Source: Nocardioidaceae bacterium UBA4001 (GTDB lineage: Bacteria > Actinomycetota > Actinomycetes > Propionibacteriales > Nocardioidaceae). From it: a DNA stretch of 64,000 nt. The position numbers and the translations under genes are program-made. Below the pieces are notes generated by a model that was not told where the DNA came from, did no database searches, and was given only the letters and a program-made list of their open reading frames with translations. Where the stretch lies: contig DGBP01000074.1 in NCBI GenBank assembly GCA_002384855.1, positions 2,919-66,918 of the forward strand, given 5' to 3'. Positions 30,301-40,798 of the stretch are shown piece after piece (the stretch's first letter is position 1; the number at the start of each line of letters is the position of its first letter).

Positions 30301-30908
30301 TTCTCGATCGACAGCCCGTGGTCCATCAGCTCCAGGAAGTAGTTCTCGCGGCCGAGGATCTCCTGGAAGTCACCGGCCGCCTTGCGGGCCGCCTCGTAGT
30401 TGCCGTAACGCAGGTGGACCTGCACCTCGCCCGACGGGCAGCCGGTGGTGCCGATGATGCCCCTGCTGTGCTGCGCGAGCAGCTCCCGGTCCATCCGGGG
30501 GTGCTTGAAGAACCCGTCGCGCCAGGAGCCGGTGGAGAGCCGGAACAGGTTGTGCATGCCCTCGGTGCTCTCCGAGAGCAGGGTCATGTGGGTGTAGGCA
30601 CCCCGGGCCGAGACGTCGTCGGGACCGCCGTCGTAGAAGTTGACGCCCTTCTTGTCGAAGCGCGAGATGTTCGGGGTGAAGTAGGCCTCGATGCCGATGA
30701 TCGGCTTGACGCCCGCGGCCTTCGCCTTCTTGTAGAACTCGTAGGCGCCGAACACGTTGCCGTGGTCGGTCATCGCCACGGCCGGCATCCCGAGCTCGGC
30801 GACGCGCTCCGTGAGCGCCCCGAGCCGCGCGGCCCCGTCGAGCATGGAGTACTCGGTGTGCACGTGCAGGTGCGCGAATGAGTCGCTGGACCCGGACCCG
30901 GTGCTCAT
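27339..30908 (-). CDS. dnaE: DNA polymerase III alpha subunit
   Basis: Replicative polymerase, 1189 residues, DnaE1 type. Seen: N-terminal PHP domain (FAHLHVHTEYSMLDG at 11-25; in actinobacteria this domain carries the proofreading exonuclease), the catalytic aspartates in MPDFDIDFDERRR near 422-434, GPGRGSGAGSMVAYA just before, the finger region MGKKKKEELDKQF near 740, a helix-hairpin-helix segment, and an OB domain (GLITSVQRKITKRGDAWAM) near 1030. Starts at ATG 30908; the promoter should lie in the 182-bp gap to the PPOX gene, where I see no clear boxes. Confidence 0.97.
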   Translation of the reverse strand: MSTGSGSSDSFAHLHVHTEYSMLDGAARLGALTERVAELGMPAVAMTDHGNVFGAYEFYKKAKAAGVKPIIGIEAYFTPNISRFDKKGVNFYDGGPDDVSARGAYTHMTLLSESTEGMHNLFRLSTGSWRDGFFKHPRMDRELLAQHSRGIIGTTGCPSGEVQVHLRYGNYEAARKAAGDFQEILGRENYFLELMDHGLSIENRVRDGLLRLAKDLRIPLLATNDSHYVNREDAKSQEHLLCINSGSTMDVPAGDGPGQRFAFNGDGYYIKSAEEMRALWVDKYDLREACDNTLLIAERCDVSFTEGTGTFMPRFPCPEGESEDSWLVKEVEKGLDFRYRGAVPDEVRKQAEFEVGVITQMGFAGYFLVVADFINWAKDNGIRVGPGRGSGAGSMVAYAMRITDLDPLQHGLIFERFLNPDRVSMPDFDIDFDERRRGEVIRYVTEKYGDDRVSYIVTYGTIKAKQAVKDSSRILGYPFAMGDRITKAMPAAVMGKDVPLKDVFDPDHKRFGEGGEFRSLYEGDSDVKRVVDTAIGIEGLKRQWGVHAAGVIMSSEPLVDVIPLLKRPADGAMITQFDYPTCEALGLIKMDFLGLRNLTVLDDAIKNIEANRGEQVVLEELELTDPATYALLQRGDTLGVFQLDGGPMRALLRSMRPDTFEDISAVGALYRPGPMGADSHNKYARRKTGREEVVAIHPELAEPLEDVLGETYGLIVYQEQVMAIAQKLAGYSLGQADLLRRAMGKKKKEELDKQFAIFSAGMTERGYSMDAVETLWKILLPFSDYAFNKAHSAAYGVVSYWTAFLKANYPAEYMAALLTSVKDDKDKMAIYLNECRRMKIQVLPPDVNESASNFTPVGRDIRFGLTAIRNVGGNVVDGIVAAREEKGRYLDFNDFMDKVPAQVCNKRVLESLAKAGAFDDMKHKRRALVAVHEEAADRYATIKRDSGGGQDSLFDDLDSGSEAAFDMAVAIPDIEEWDKTTLLGHERDMLGLYVSDHPLLGLEHILASGSDCTIGQLLVDEDRADGSTVSVCGLITSVQRKITKRGDAWAMVTVEDLEGAIDVLLFPSAYQLAATLLNEDAIVTVKGRLSRSKDQPELHGQEVSLPDLTDGPSGPVVISMPSTRCTPPVVEQLKEVLGTHPGVTEVRLKLMTKTSTTVLRLDDRLRVTSSQSLFADLKALLGPSCLAGS

Positions 30909-31090
30909 CGGCAGCAGCTCAACCCTTCCAACCGATCACGGACATGCAGAGGCCGACCGGTGGTGACTCCGGCCTGTCTCCTTGGGGAAGGCTGTCAGCC
31001 TACGTCACCTCGGGTCCGACCCGGCGCAGACCCGCGGGTCGACCTCGCCAGAAGGCTGCCAGACCCCACCGACATTCCTCGCCCGCCGGT

Positions 31091-31498
31091 TCAGTCCGTC
31101 TTGGCGGCGCCCCAGCCGTGCCACCGCTCGACCTCGATCCACGCGCTGACCCGGCCCCGGTCGCGGACCCGGTACCGCTCGCCGGTGTAGTGCTCGGCCA
31201 GACGGTCGATGTCGGCGAGGTCGGGGTCCTCCCGCATCTCCACCACACGTCCCTGCAGGCTGACGTGGGTGTACCAGCCGGCCTCGTCGAGCACCGTCAG
31301 CGAGACGCGCGGGTCCCGACGCAGGTGGTCCAGTCGCTTGCGTCCCTGGTCCATGTTCACCAGGATCCGGTCCCCCTCGAGGAGGTACCACGTGGCCACC
31401 GACACCGGCTGGCCGTGGCCGCCCAGCGTGCTGATCACCGCCGGGTTGGGCTTGCTCAGCAGGTCACGGACAGGCTCGGGAAGTGGTGGCTTGGGCAC
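31091..31498 (-). CDS. PPOX-class F420-dependent oxidoreductase-like protein
   Basis: 135-residue split-barrel flavin/deazaflavin protein. Seen: PAVISTLGGHGQPVSVATWYLLEGDRILVNMDQGRKRLDHLRRDPRVSL in segments typical of F420-binding PPOX proteins, and the closing WIEVERWHGWG. F420 rather than FMN is inferred from similarity to actinobacterial relatives. Starts at GTG 31498, 9 bp after the GNAT gene. Confidence 0.8.
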   Translation of the reverse strand: MPKPPLPEPVRDLLSKPNPAVISTLGGHGQPVSVATWYLLEGDRILVNMDQGRKRLDHLRRDPRVSLTVLDEAGWYTHVSLQGRVVEMREDPDLADIDRLAEHYTGERYRVRDRGRVSAWIEVERWHGWGAAKTD

Positions 31499-31507
31499 GG
31501 TCCCTCC

Positions 31508-32047
31508 TCAGGGCTCGACGGTCTGTTCCCCGGCCCGGCGGTCGCCGGGCCAGGACATCTCGATGTCCGGTGCGCCCTCGTCGTTCTCGCTGCCGTCGGT
31601 ACGACGAACCTCCACGAGGCCGTGACGACGGTAGAACGCCTGGGCGTCCACGTTGCTGACGAAGACCCACAGCGAGAACCCGTCGCGTCGCAGCCCCTTG
31701 ACGAGGTCCAGCATCACGCTGCCGAGCCCCCGCCTCTTCAGGTCGGGCCGCACGTAGAGGGAGTGCAGCCAGCCGGGCTCGAGGATGACGTACCCGACCA
31801 GCTCACCGCCCGCCTCCGCGACATACACCTCGCGCTCCCCGGCCAGCTGGCGCGCGACCCAGGCGCGGTCATCCGCAGGGGTGTGCACCGGCGGGGGCAT
31901 CATCGGCACGGCCGCCCGCCTCGCAGAGGTGAGCAGCTCCGCCAGCGCGTCGTGGTCCTCGGCCACCCCGGGACGCAAGGTGAGGTCGTCCGCCACGGGT
32001 GCGTGCTCGACCCTCGTGCGCTCCTCCGTCGCCGACTCTCCCACCAC
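31508..32047 (-). CDS. GNAT family N-acetyltransferase
   Basis: 179-residue acetyltransferase. Seen: acetyl-CoA motif A LYVRPDLKRRGLGSVMLD at about 115-132, the preceding beta strand VGYVILEPGWLHS, and motif B YRRHGLVEVRR. Substrate unknown. GTG 32047 follows the pseudouridine synthase by seven bases; an internal start is possible because the first 20 residues are not conserved in type. Confidence 0.8.
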   Translation of the reverse strand: MVGESATEERTRVEHAPVADDLTLRPGVAEDHDALAELLTSARRAAVPMMPPPVHTPADDRAWVARQLAGEREVYVAEAGGELVGYVILEPGWLHSLYVRPDLKRRGLGSVMLDLVKGLRRDGFSLWVFVSNVDAQAFYRRHGLVEVRRTDGSENDEGAPDIEMSWPGDRRAGEQTVEP

Positions 32048-32054
32048 GGTCAGC

Positions 32055-33008
32055 TCACACCTCGTCGCGGATCAGGTCGAGGGCGTGCTGCAGGTCCGCC
32101 GGGTAGGGCGACTCGAACTCGACGTACTCTCCGCTGTCGGGGTGCTCGAAGCCGAGGCGCACGGCGTGGAGCCACTGCCGCTCGAGCCCGAGGCGGCGCG
32201 CGAGGACCGGGTCGGCGCCGTAGGTGATGTCGCCGACACACGGGTGCTTGAGCGCGGCCATGTGGACCCGGATCTGGTGGGTGCGACCGGTCTCGAGGTG
32301 GATCTCCAGCAGGCTGGCGAAGCGGTGCGCCTCGAGCGTCTCGTAGTGGGTGACGCTGTCACGGCCGCCGGCCATCACCGCGAACTTGTAGTCGTAGCGC
32401 GGGTGGCGGCCGATCGGCGCCTCCACGGTGCCCCGCAACGGGTCGGGATGCCCCTGGACGAGCGCGTGGTACGTCTTGTCGACGGTGCGCTGTCGGAAGG
32501 CGTTCTTCAGCACCGAGTAGCTGTGCTCGCTCTTGGCGATCACCATGACGCCCGACGTACCCACGTCGAGGCGCTGCACGATGCCCTGGCGCTCGGCGGC
32601 GCCGCTCGTGGCGATCCGGAAGCCCGCCCCCGCGAGGTGGCCGACCACGGTCGGGCCGGTCCAGCCGGGGCTCGGGTGCACGGCCACGCCGACGGGCTTG
32701 TCGATGACGACGATCGCGTCGTCGTCGTGGATGATCGAGATGCCTTCGACGGTCTCGGGTACGACGGCGACGCGGTCGACCAGCGAGGGGATCTCGACGT
32801 CGAGCTGGGCGCCGGGGCTGACCCGGTCGGACTTGGCGGCCGACTGTCCGTCGACGGCGACGTGACCGTCCGCGATCAGCTCGGCGGCGCGGCTGCGCGA
32901 GAAGCCGAACAGGCGCGCGAGGGCCGCGTCGAGCCGCTCACCGGCCAGCGCCTCGGGGACGTGCAGCGTGCGGGACTCCGAGCCACCGGCGCCGGGGTGG
33001 GAGCTCAC
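32055..33008 (-). CDS. RluA/RluD family pseudouridine synthase
   Basis: 317 residues; isomerises uridines in 23S rRNA in the RluD group, usually encoded beside lspA as here. Seen: an N-terminal S4 RNA-binding domain (ERLDAALARLFGFSRSRAAELI), VIDKPVGVAVHPSPG, the catalytic Asp in QRLDVGTSG, and TGRTHQIRVHMA. GTG 33008 overlaps the lspA stop by four bases. The precise target uridines cannot be read from sequence. Confidence 0.93.
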   Translation of the reverse strand: MSSHPGAGGSESRTLHVPEALAGERLDAALARLFGFSRSRAAELIADGHVAVDGQSAAKSDRVSPGAQLDVEIPSLVDRVAVVPETVEGISIIHDDDAIVVIDKPVGVAVHPSPGWTGPTVVGHLAGAGFRIATSGAAERQGIVQRLDVGTSGVMVIAKSEHSYSVLKNAFRQRTVDKTYHALVQGHPDPLRGTVEAPIGRHPRYDYKFAVMAGGRDSVTHYETLEAHRFASLLEIHLETGRTHQIRVHMAALKHPCVGDITYGADPVLARRLGLERQWLHAVRLGFEHPDSGEYVEFESPYPADLQHALDLIRDEV

Positions 33009-33595
33009 GACGCGTCGACCTCGCCGGCGGCGTCGGACCGCGGCTCGTCCTCGTGTCGGCTGCCGTCGACGTTCATGCCCCGGATGGCCTGCAGGATGAT
33101 CGTGCCGGCGGCGATGTTGATGCAGATGTCGGCAACGTTGAAGACCGGGAAGTTCGGCAGCATCAGGAAGTCGACGACGTGCCCGCGCAGGAAGCCGGGC
33201 TCGCGCAGGAGCCGATCGGTGAGGTTGCCGGTGACCCCGCCGAGGAGGAAGCCGAGGGCGATCGCCCACCCCGTGCTGCGGAGCCGGCGTGCGACCCACA
33301 GCACCGCGACGAAGGCACCGATCGCCACGAAGCTGAGCACCTCGGTGTGCCCGGTCAGGAAGCTGAAGGCGGCACCGGAGTTGTAGGTCAGGTACAGCGA
33401 GAGCAGGTCACCGACCACCGGAACTGGGGGTTCGCCCGTCAGGTGCTCGACCGCGAGAAGCTTGGTGACGACGTCGACGGCGTAGGCGCTCGCCGCGATG
33501 ACGGCGAACAGCACCAGGTGCCGTCGACGGGAAGGAACGGGTGCTGGGGACGTCTCGTCGCTGGAGTTCAGCGACGCTCCTCGCGCTGCTTGCAT
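33005..33595 (-). CDS. lspA: Lipoprotein signal peptidase
   Basis: Membrane aspartyl protease that removes signal peptides after Lgt lipidates the cysteine. 196 residues from ATG 33595. Seen: four membrane helices, LYLTYNSGAAFSF, the catalytic Asp pair in GNLTDRLL and FNVADICIN. A GTG at 33604 would add three residues; neither start has a strong ribosome site, and both lie inside the 3' end of the DksA/TraR gene, so coupling is likely. The N- and C-terminal tails are longer than in enteric LspA. Confidence 0.94.
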   Translation of the reverse strand: MQAARGASLNSSDETSPAPVPSRRRHLVLFAVIAASAYAVDVVTKLLAVEHLTGEPPVPVVGDLLSLYLTYNSGAAFSFLTGHTEVLSFVAIGAFVAVLWVARRLRSTGWAIALGFLLGGVTGNLTDRLLREPGFLRGHVVDFLMLPNFPVFNVADICINIAAGTIILQAIRGMNVDGSRHEDEPRSDAAGEVDAS

Positions 33596-34575
33596 GACAG
33601 GCACAGTGTGGCACGCGGGAAGGCCATCAGCCGCATCTTGCCGATCGGCTGACCGCAGTTCTCGCAGACGCCGTAGGACCCGTTCTCGATGCGCTCGAGC
33701 GCGTGCTCGGTCTGGAAGAGCATCTCCCGGGCGTTGTTGGCCAGGGTCATCTCGTGGTCGCGCTCGAAGGTCGTGGAGCCCACGTCGGCCTGGTCGTTGC
33801 CCGCCCCGTCGCCGGCGTCGCGCATCAGGTCCGCGAGCTCGTGCTCGGCGAGGTTGAGCTCGGACCGGAGGCGGTCACGCTCGGCGTTGAGCTCGTCGCG
33901 GACCTCCCCGAGCTCCTTGGTGGTCCAGGGCTTCTCGTCGGACTTCACCGCGAGCTTGTCGGCGGTCTTCTTGGCCGTGGTCATCGTCTTCACCGGGGCT
34001 TTCTTGGCAGGCGACGTGGTGCGCGTCGTCTTCGAGGTGGTCGAGGATGCCGCGGTCTTCTTCACGGCCGTCTTCTTCGCGGTGGTCGCCTTGGCCGCCT
34101 TGGTGGCGGCCACCTTCTGTGCGGGCGTCGCGGTCGTCTTCGTCGCCTTCTTCGCCGCCGCGGTCTTGGCGGTCGGCGTGGAGACAGTCGTCTTCTTGGC
34201 GGTCGTCTTCTTCGCCGGCGCCTTCGTGGCGGTCGTCTTCTTCGCGGGTGCCTTCGTGGCGGTCGTCTTCTTGGCGGTCGTCTTCTTGGCCGGCGCCTTC
34301 GCGGTCGGCGCCTTGTTCGCGGTCGTCTTCTTCGCGGCGGGCGCCTTCTTGGCCGGTGCCTTCGCGGCCGGTGCCTTCTTCGCGCTCGCCTTCTTGGCGG
34401 TGCTCTTCGTGGCGGTCGTCTTCTTCGTCGACGCAGCCGAGCTCGTCGCCGACGTGGTCGATCCGCCCGTCGTCGTCCCCCTGCTCCCCGTCGCCCGGCG
34501 AGTCACCTCGGAGGTGACCCGTTTCGCGGCCGCCGCAGTCTTCCCGGCGAGCTTCTTCGCAGTGGAACGTGCCAT
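33568..34575 (-). CDS. DksA/TraR zinc-finger protein with long Lys/Ala-rich tail
   Basis: 335 residues. About 205 N-terminal residues are almost entirely Lys, Ala, Thr, Pro and Ser, with repeats of the type APAKKT and AKKTTA, like histone H1 tails. The C-terminal 120 residues form a DksA/TraR domain: a coiled coil (KELGEVRDELNAERDRL) and the four-Cys zinc finger Cys304, 307, 325, 328 (CENCGQPI, CLSC). DksA/TraR proteins bind RNA polymerase; the tail suggests DNA or RNA binding as well. ATG 34575 begins MARSTAKK; a longer in-frame start at 34665 is less likely. A good promoter lies upstream. Confidence 0.85.
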   Translation of the reverse strand: MARSTAKKLAGKTAAAAKRVTSEVTRRATGSRGTTTGGSTTSATSSAASTKKTTATKSTAKKASAKKAPAAKAPAKKAPAAKKTTANKAPTAKAPAKKTTAKKTTATKAPAKKTTATKAPAKKTTAKKTTVSTPTAKTAAAKKATKTTATPAQKVAATKAAKATTAKKTAVKKTAASSTTSKTTRTTSPAKKAPVKTMTTAKKTADKLAVKSDEKPWTTKELGEVRDELNAERDRLRSELNLAEHELADLMRDAGDGAGNDQADVGSTTFERDHEMTLANNAREMLFQTEHALERIENGSYGVCENCGQPIGKMRLMAFPRATLCLSCKQREERR

Positions 34576-34632
34576 GGCCGCAGGGCCCCCTGTCCAGCGT
34601 GGATGTGTGGCCATCGCCACACGCGTGCGGCG

Positions 34633-34661
34633 AGGATATGCCTTGACCGCTCCGCCTTCAA
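34633..34661 (-). promoter_or_regulatory. Promoter of the DksA/TraR-lspA-rluD unit
   Basis: On the minus strand TTGAAG (34661-34656) and TATCCT (34638-34633) are separated by exactly 17 bp, predicting a transcription start near 34626 and a 5' leader of about 50 bases. Confidence 0.6.
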
Positions 34662-34731
34662 ACACCTGTGCGACTTAATCCGGTGTGTCTACCGGAAGCG
34701 GGTCTGGCAGACTTGGACGCGCCGCAAGGCG

Positions 34732-34998
34732 TTGATGGGACGAGTAGCCGCTGGACGGCCAGGAGCGACCCGGGGACGGTGGGAGCCCGGGGGTGTCGAC
34801 AGTCGGTGAAGATCACCCCGGAGCCGCCGGAAGAGCGTGGTGCCGCAGGCCGGTGTCACGGGTAGAACCGGCAGCGGCGAGCCACGAGAGGGTGGCCGGT
34901 CCCCGACCGGCGACCAAGGAGGGTGGTACCGCGGTTCGGGTCCTACGACCTGGGTCGTCCCTTCAACCAGGCCGACCCAGGTGTGAAGGACGCAACCG
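34732..34998 (+). promoter_or_regulatory. T-box riboswitch leader of ileS
   Basis: The leader has the T-box core AAGGAGGGTGGTACCGCG (34916-34932 with flanks) and the upstream GACGAGTAGCC typical of T-box starts. UGGU at 34924-34927 would pair with the ACCA end of an uncharged tRNA with discriminator A, as in tRNA-Ile. An AUC codon in a purine context (34812-34814, GAAG-ATC-ACC) is the likely specifier. No T-run terminator is visible; ACCTGGGTCG (34948-34957) pairs with CGACCCAGGT (34973-34982) and CCTTCA (34960-34965) can cover TGAAGG next to the start codon, so control is probably at translation, as in other actinobacterial ileS T-boxes. Confidence 0.9.
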
Positions 34999-38145
<3,147 letters not shown>

Positions 38146-38168
38146 CCGGGGCTGGCCTGGCGCGCGGT

Positions 38169-38250
38169 GCTTTCCCACGTTCACCTGGGAAAGCGGCACC
38201 TACCTCGTGCTATTTCACGAGGTAGGTGCCGCTACGTCGAGGTAGGTGGG
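38169..38250. repeat. 82-bp interspersed element, copy 2 (intact fold)
   Basis: Same unit as at 17866-17947. Here the fold is complete: a 9-bp stem GCTTTCCCA/TGGGAAAGC (38169-38194), then a perfect stem GGCACCTACCTCGTG/CACGAGGTAGGTGCC (38195-38230, loop CTATTT; two more pairs possible), then CGAGGTAGGTGGG. CGAGGTAGGTG occurs twice, in the stem and at the 3' end. Again it lies just past the stop of a plus-strand gene facing a minus-strand gene. Confidence 0.88.
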
Positions 38251-38323
38251 CCGGCCACGCGGCGAGTCGGGCTCAGCGCCCGTCCGACGGACGAGGCCCG
38301 CCCGCCGGCCGGTCCGGGTACGA

Positions 38324-38362
38324 CACGAGGCCGGTCCCCCGCTCGGGGGGACCGGCCTCGTG
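38324..38362. terminator. Strong bidirectional hairpin between ileS and divIVA
   Basis: CACGAGGCCGGTCCCCC (38324-38340) pairs with GGGGGACCGGCCTCGTG (38346-38362), a 17-bp stem with a five-base loop, 14 bp past the divIVA stop on the minus strand and downstream of ileS on the plus strand. Confidence 0.8.
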
Positions 38363-38376
38363 GTGTTCGGGACAGG

Positions 38377-39120
38377 TCAGCCGTGCTGCGACCGGGTGTC
38401 GTCCTCGCCGAGGAGCGACTTGAGCCGCTTCGGGGCGTGGTCGGCGGCGCTGAGCGTGCCACCCTCACCGGTGCCGTCGAGCGCCGCGAGCTGCTGCTCG
38501 AAGTAGCTCTTGAGCCGGCTGCGGTACTCCCGCTCGAAGGAACGGAGGTTCTCGACCTCGGCGTTGAGCTTGTCCTTCTCTTTCTCGAGGTCGCCGAACA
38601 GCTGGCGACGGCGCTCCTCGGTCTCGGAGTCGAGCATCTGCGACCGCGTGCGCGCGTCGGACTCGAGGCGGTCCGACTTGGTCTTGGCCTCGGACTCGAG
38701 CCGCTCGGCCTTGGTGCGGGCCTCGCCGACGATCTTGTCGGCCTGGTCCTTCGCCTCCGCCACGAGCTCGTCGGCGTTGCGGGTGGCGATCTCGAGCAGG
38801 CGGGCCGCGGCGCTGGACGCGTCGGCCACCGTGGTCACCTTGATCTCCTCGGCAGGAGCGGCGGCGGCCGGAGCGGGTGCAGGGGCCGGGGCAGGCGTGG
38901 GAGCCTTCACCGGCTCCGGGGCCCTCTCCACGACCGGAGCCTGACCGCCTGCCTGAGCTGCTGCCAGCTTCGCGCGCAGATCGTCGTTCTCCCGGGTGAG
39001 ACGCGCGAGCTCTGCCTCTACCTCGTCGAGGAACTGGTCGACCTCACCCATGTCGTAGCCCTCACGGAGCCGGACCGGAGTAAAGCGCTTGTTGCTCACG
39101 TCCTCAGGCGTCAGCGGCAT
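38377..39120 (-). CDS. divIVA: DivIVA/Wag31 polar growth protein
   Basis: Cytoplasmic coiled-coil protein that marks curved membrane at the poles and recruits wall synthesis in actinobacteria. 247 residues. Seen: the N-terminal lipid-binding module LTPEDVSNKRFTPVRLREGYD and EVDQFLDEVE, a first coiled coil to about 65, an Ala/Pro-rich linker (about 75-105) and a long charged coiled coil to about 225. ATG 39120 has GGTGAGG upstream and starts exactly at the conserved module; a longer in-frame start at 39213 is rejected. Last gene of the dcw-linked series. Confidence 0.93.
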   Translation of the reverse strand: MPLTPEDVSNKRFTPVRLREGYDMGEVDQFLDEVEAELARLTRENDDLRAKLAAAQAGGQAPVVERAPEPVKAPTPAPAPAPAPAAAAPAEEIKVTTVADASSAAARLLEIATRNADELVAEAKDQADKIVGEARTKAERLESEAKTKSDRLESDARTRSQMLDSETEERRRQLFGDLEKEKDKLNAEVENLRSFEREYRSRLKSYFEQQLAALDGTGEGGTLSAADHAPKRLKSLLGEDDTRSQHG

Positions 39121-39244
39121 GACCTCACCCTTATTTCGTAGTCGACGGTTAACGTCCGACCTTCCGGCCGGTTGTTGCGTCCACCGTACTCCGAAAGCAA
39201 CGGGGTGACGCAACGGGGATGGAGTTTGATCGTGATCGAGCCCG

Positions 39245-39535
39245 CTAGATGAAGCCCTGCACGACGATCAGGAGCAGGTAGCAGATGATCAGCACCAGCA
39301 TGAAACTCAGGTCCAGGGCGACACTGCCCAGGCGCAAGGGCGGGATGAACCGCCGGAAGAACAGGATCGGTGGGTCGGTGATCGTGTAGACCACCTCGAG
39401 CACGACCAGGATCGGCCCCGTGGGCGTCCACGAGCGCGCGAAGACCTGCACCCAGTCGACGATGAACCGGACGAACAGCAACGCGAGGAACAGCCAGAGG
39501 ACCAGATAGACGATCGAGGCGACAGCACTAACCAC
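39245..39535 (-). CDS. yggT: YggT family membrane protein
   Basis: 96-residue membrane protein with two helical regions (about 5-28 and 70-93) around the YggT core TDPPILFFRRFIPPLRLGSVALD. It sits between sepF and divIVA as in most Gram-positive genomes and is linked with division or osmotic tolerance only by association. A 124-bp gap without clear promoter boxes separates it from divIVA. Confidence 0.9.
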   Translation of the reverse strand: MVSAVASIVYLVLWLFLALLFVRFIVDWVQVFARSWTPTGPILVVLEVVYTITDPPILFFRRFIPPLRLGSVALDLSFMLVLIICYLLLIVVQGFI

Positions 39536-39546
39536 GAGGCGGGGGC

Positions 39547-40023
39547 CTAGCTCTGGTTGAAGAAGCCGTCCGCGGCGATCCGCTGCTTGTCCTCAGCGGC
39601 GACCGAGACGTTCGGCGGGGAGAGGAGGAATACCTTCGCGGTGACCCGCTCGATCGTGCCGCGCACGGCGAAGACCAGACCGGCGGCGAAGTCGACCAGG
39701 CGCTTGGCGTCCGCGTCGTCCATCTCCGAGAGGTTCATGATCACCGGTACGCCCTCGCGGAAGTTCTCCCCGATGGTCCGCGCCTCGTTGTAGGTCCGCG
39801 GGTGCAGCGTCGTGATCCGTGACAGCTCCGCCACCACGGCGGTGGGCCGCCGGCGTTCGGCGAGGTTGGACACCGGCGTGGGTCGCTCGGCGTCGCGCTC
39901 GGGCGCCAGCGCACGGGCTGCAGGACGGTCGTCGTGGTCTCCGTGGGCGTACTCGTCCTCGAAGCGGTCGGTGTCCTCGAGCAAGCCCAGGTAGACACCC
40001 ATCTTGCGCATCGCGCCGCTCAT
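39547..40023 (-). CDS. sepF: Cell division protein SepF
   Basis: Membrane-binding partner of FtsZ that bundles filaments and anchors the ring; important in actinobacteria, which lack FtsA. 158 residues. Seen: an N-terminal amphipathic start (MRKMGVYLGLLED), an acidic variable linker, then the SepF core with ITTLHPRTYNEAR, MNLSEMDDADAKRLVDFAAG and VFLLSPPNVSV. ATG 40023 is used; ATG codons a few residues downstream (MRKMG, MGVYL) are possible. The FtsZ tail that SepF binds is encoded four genes upstream. Confidence 0.93.
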   Translation of the reverse strand: MSGAMRKMGVYLGLLEDTDRFEDEYAHGDHDDRPAARALAPERDAERPTPVSNLAERRRPTAVVAELSRITTLHPRTYNEARTIGENFREGVPVIMNLSEMDDADAKRLVDFAAGLVFAVRGTIERVTAKVFLLSPPNVSVAAEDKQRIAADGFFNQS

Positions 40024-40081
40024 GAACTCAGTCCTCCGGTACGTCCGCGCCCCTCGGTGAGGGGCTGCTGATTGTTTGACA

Positions 40082-40798
40082 CTACTTGAAGTCCGGGCGC
40101 CTACCGAGCACCGCGCTGCCAATGCGGACGTGTGTCGCACCGGCCCCGATCGCCTGCTCCAGGTCACCACTCATGCCCGCCGACATCCAGGTCGCCGACG
40201 GTTCCACCAAACGTACGTCGGCCGCCACCTCGGCGAGCCGCGCGAACGCCGCGGCGGGGTCCTCTCCCAGGGGCGCCACGGCCATCACGCCCCGCAACCT
40301 GAGCCCCTCCGTCGCCGCCACTCGCTCGGCGAGCGGCACGACGTCCTCCGGCAGCGCGCCGGCCCTTCCCTCGTGTGCCCCGGGCGGGTCGAGGCTCACC
40401 TGCACGAGGCAGTCGAGGACCCGGCCACGCTCGTGCGCACCCTTCGCGAGGCCAGTCAGCAGCTTCGCCCGGTCGACGGACTCGACCACGTCGGCATACG
40501 CCGCGACGGCAGCAGCCTTGTTGCTCTGCAGCCCGCCGATGAAGTGCCACCGCAGACCGAGGTCGGCGCACTCGGCAGCCTTCGCCTCGGCCTCCTGGTG
40601 ACGGTTCTCGCCCACGTCGGTGACGCCGAGCCCCGCGAGGAGGCGTACGTCGGACGACGGGAAGAACTTGGTGACCACCGTGAGCGTCACCTCCTCCGGC
40701 GAGCGGCGCGAGGCGTCGCACGCGGCGCCGATCCGAGCCTCCAGGGCCTCGAGGTTGCGTGCGATCTCGACGCGGCGGGTCTCACCGGGATCCGTCAC
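40082..40798 (-). CDS. yggS: YggS/PROSC family PLP homeostasis protein
   Basis: PLP-binding TIM-barrel protein that keeps pyridoxal phosphate available and non-toxic. 238 residues. Seen: LTVVTKFFPSSDVRLL with the PLP lysine, VGENRHQEAEAKA, LRWHFIGGLQSNKAA and ATHVRIGSAVLGRR. GTG 40798 overlaps the pgeF stop by four bases. Its place in the ftsZ-sepF interval is conserved in actinobacteria. Confidence 0.93.
   Translation of the reverse strand: MTDPGETRRVEIARNLEALEARIGAACDASRRSPEEVTLTVVTKFFPSSDVRLLAGLGVTDVGENRHQEAEAKAAECADLGLRWHFIGGLQSNKAAAVAAYADVVESVDRAKLLTGLAKGAHERGRVLDCLVQVSLDPPGAHEGRAGALPEDVVPLAERVAATEGLRLRGVMAVAPLGEDPAAAFARLAEVAADVRLVEPSATWMSAGMSGDLEQAIGAGATHVRIGSAVLGRRPDFK

Noticed and set aside
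27489..30881. Long plus-strand open frame opposite dnaE
   Set aside because: Same shadow effect; the minus frame carries the polymerase catalytic residues.
34700..34725. tRNA-Leu-like stretch (CTGGCAGACTTGGACGCG)
   Set aside because: Looks like a D-arm only; no acceptor stem, anticodon arm or TTC arm could be folded around it.
39121..39213. Longer DivIVA starting at 39213
   Set aside because: The extra 31 residues precede the conserved lipid-binding module and are untypical; ATG 39120 has GGTGAGG upstream.
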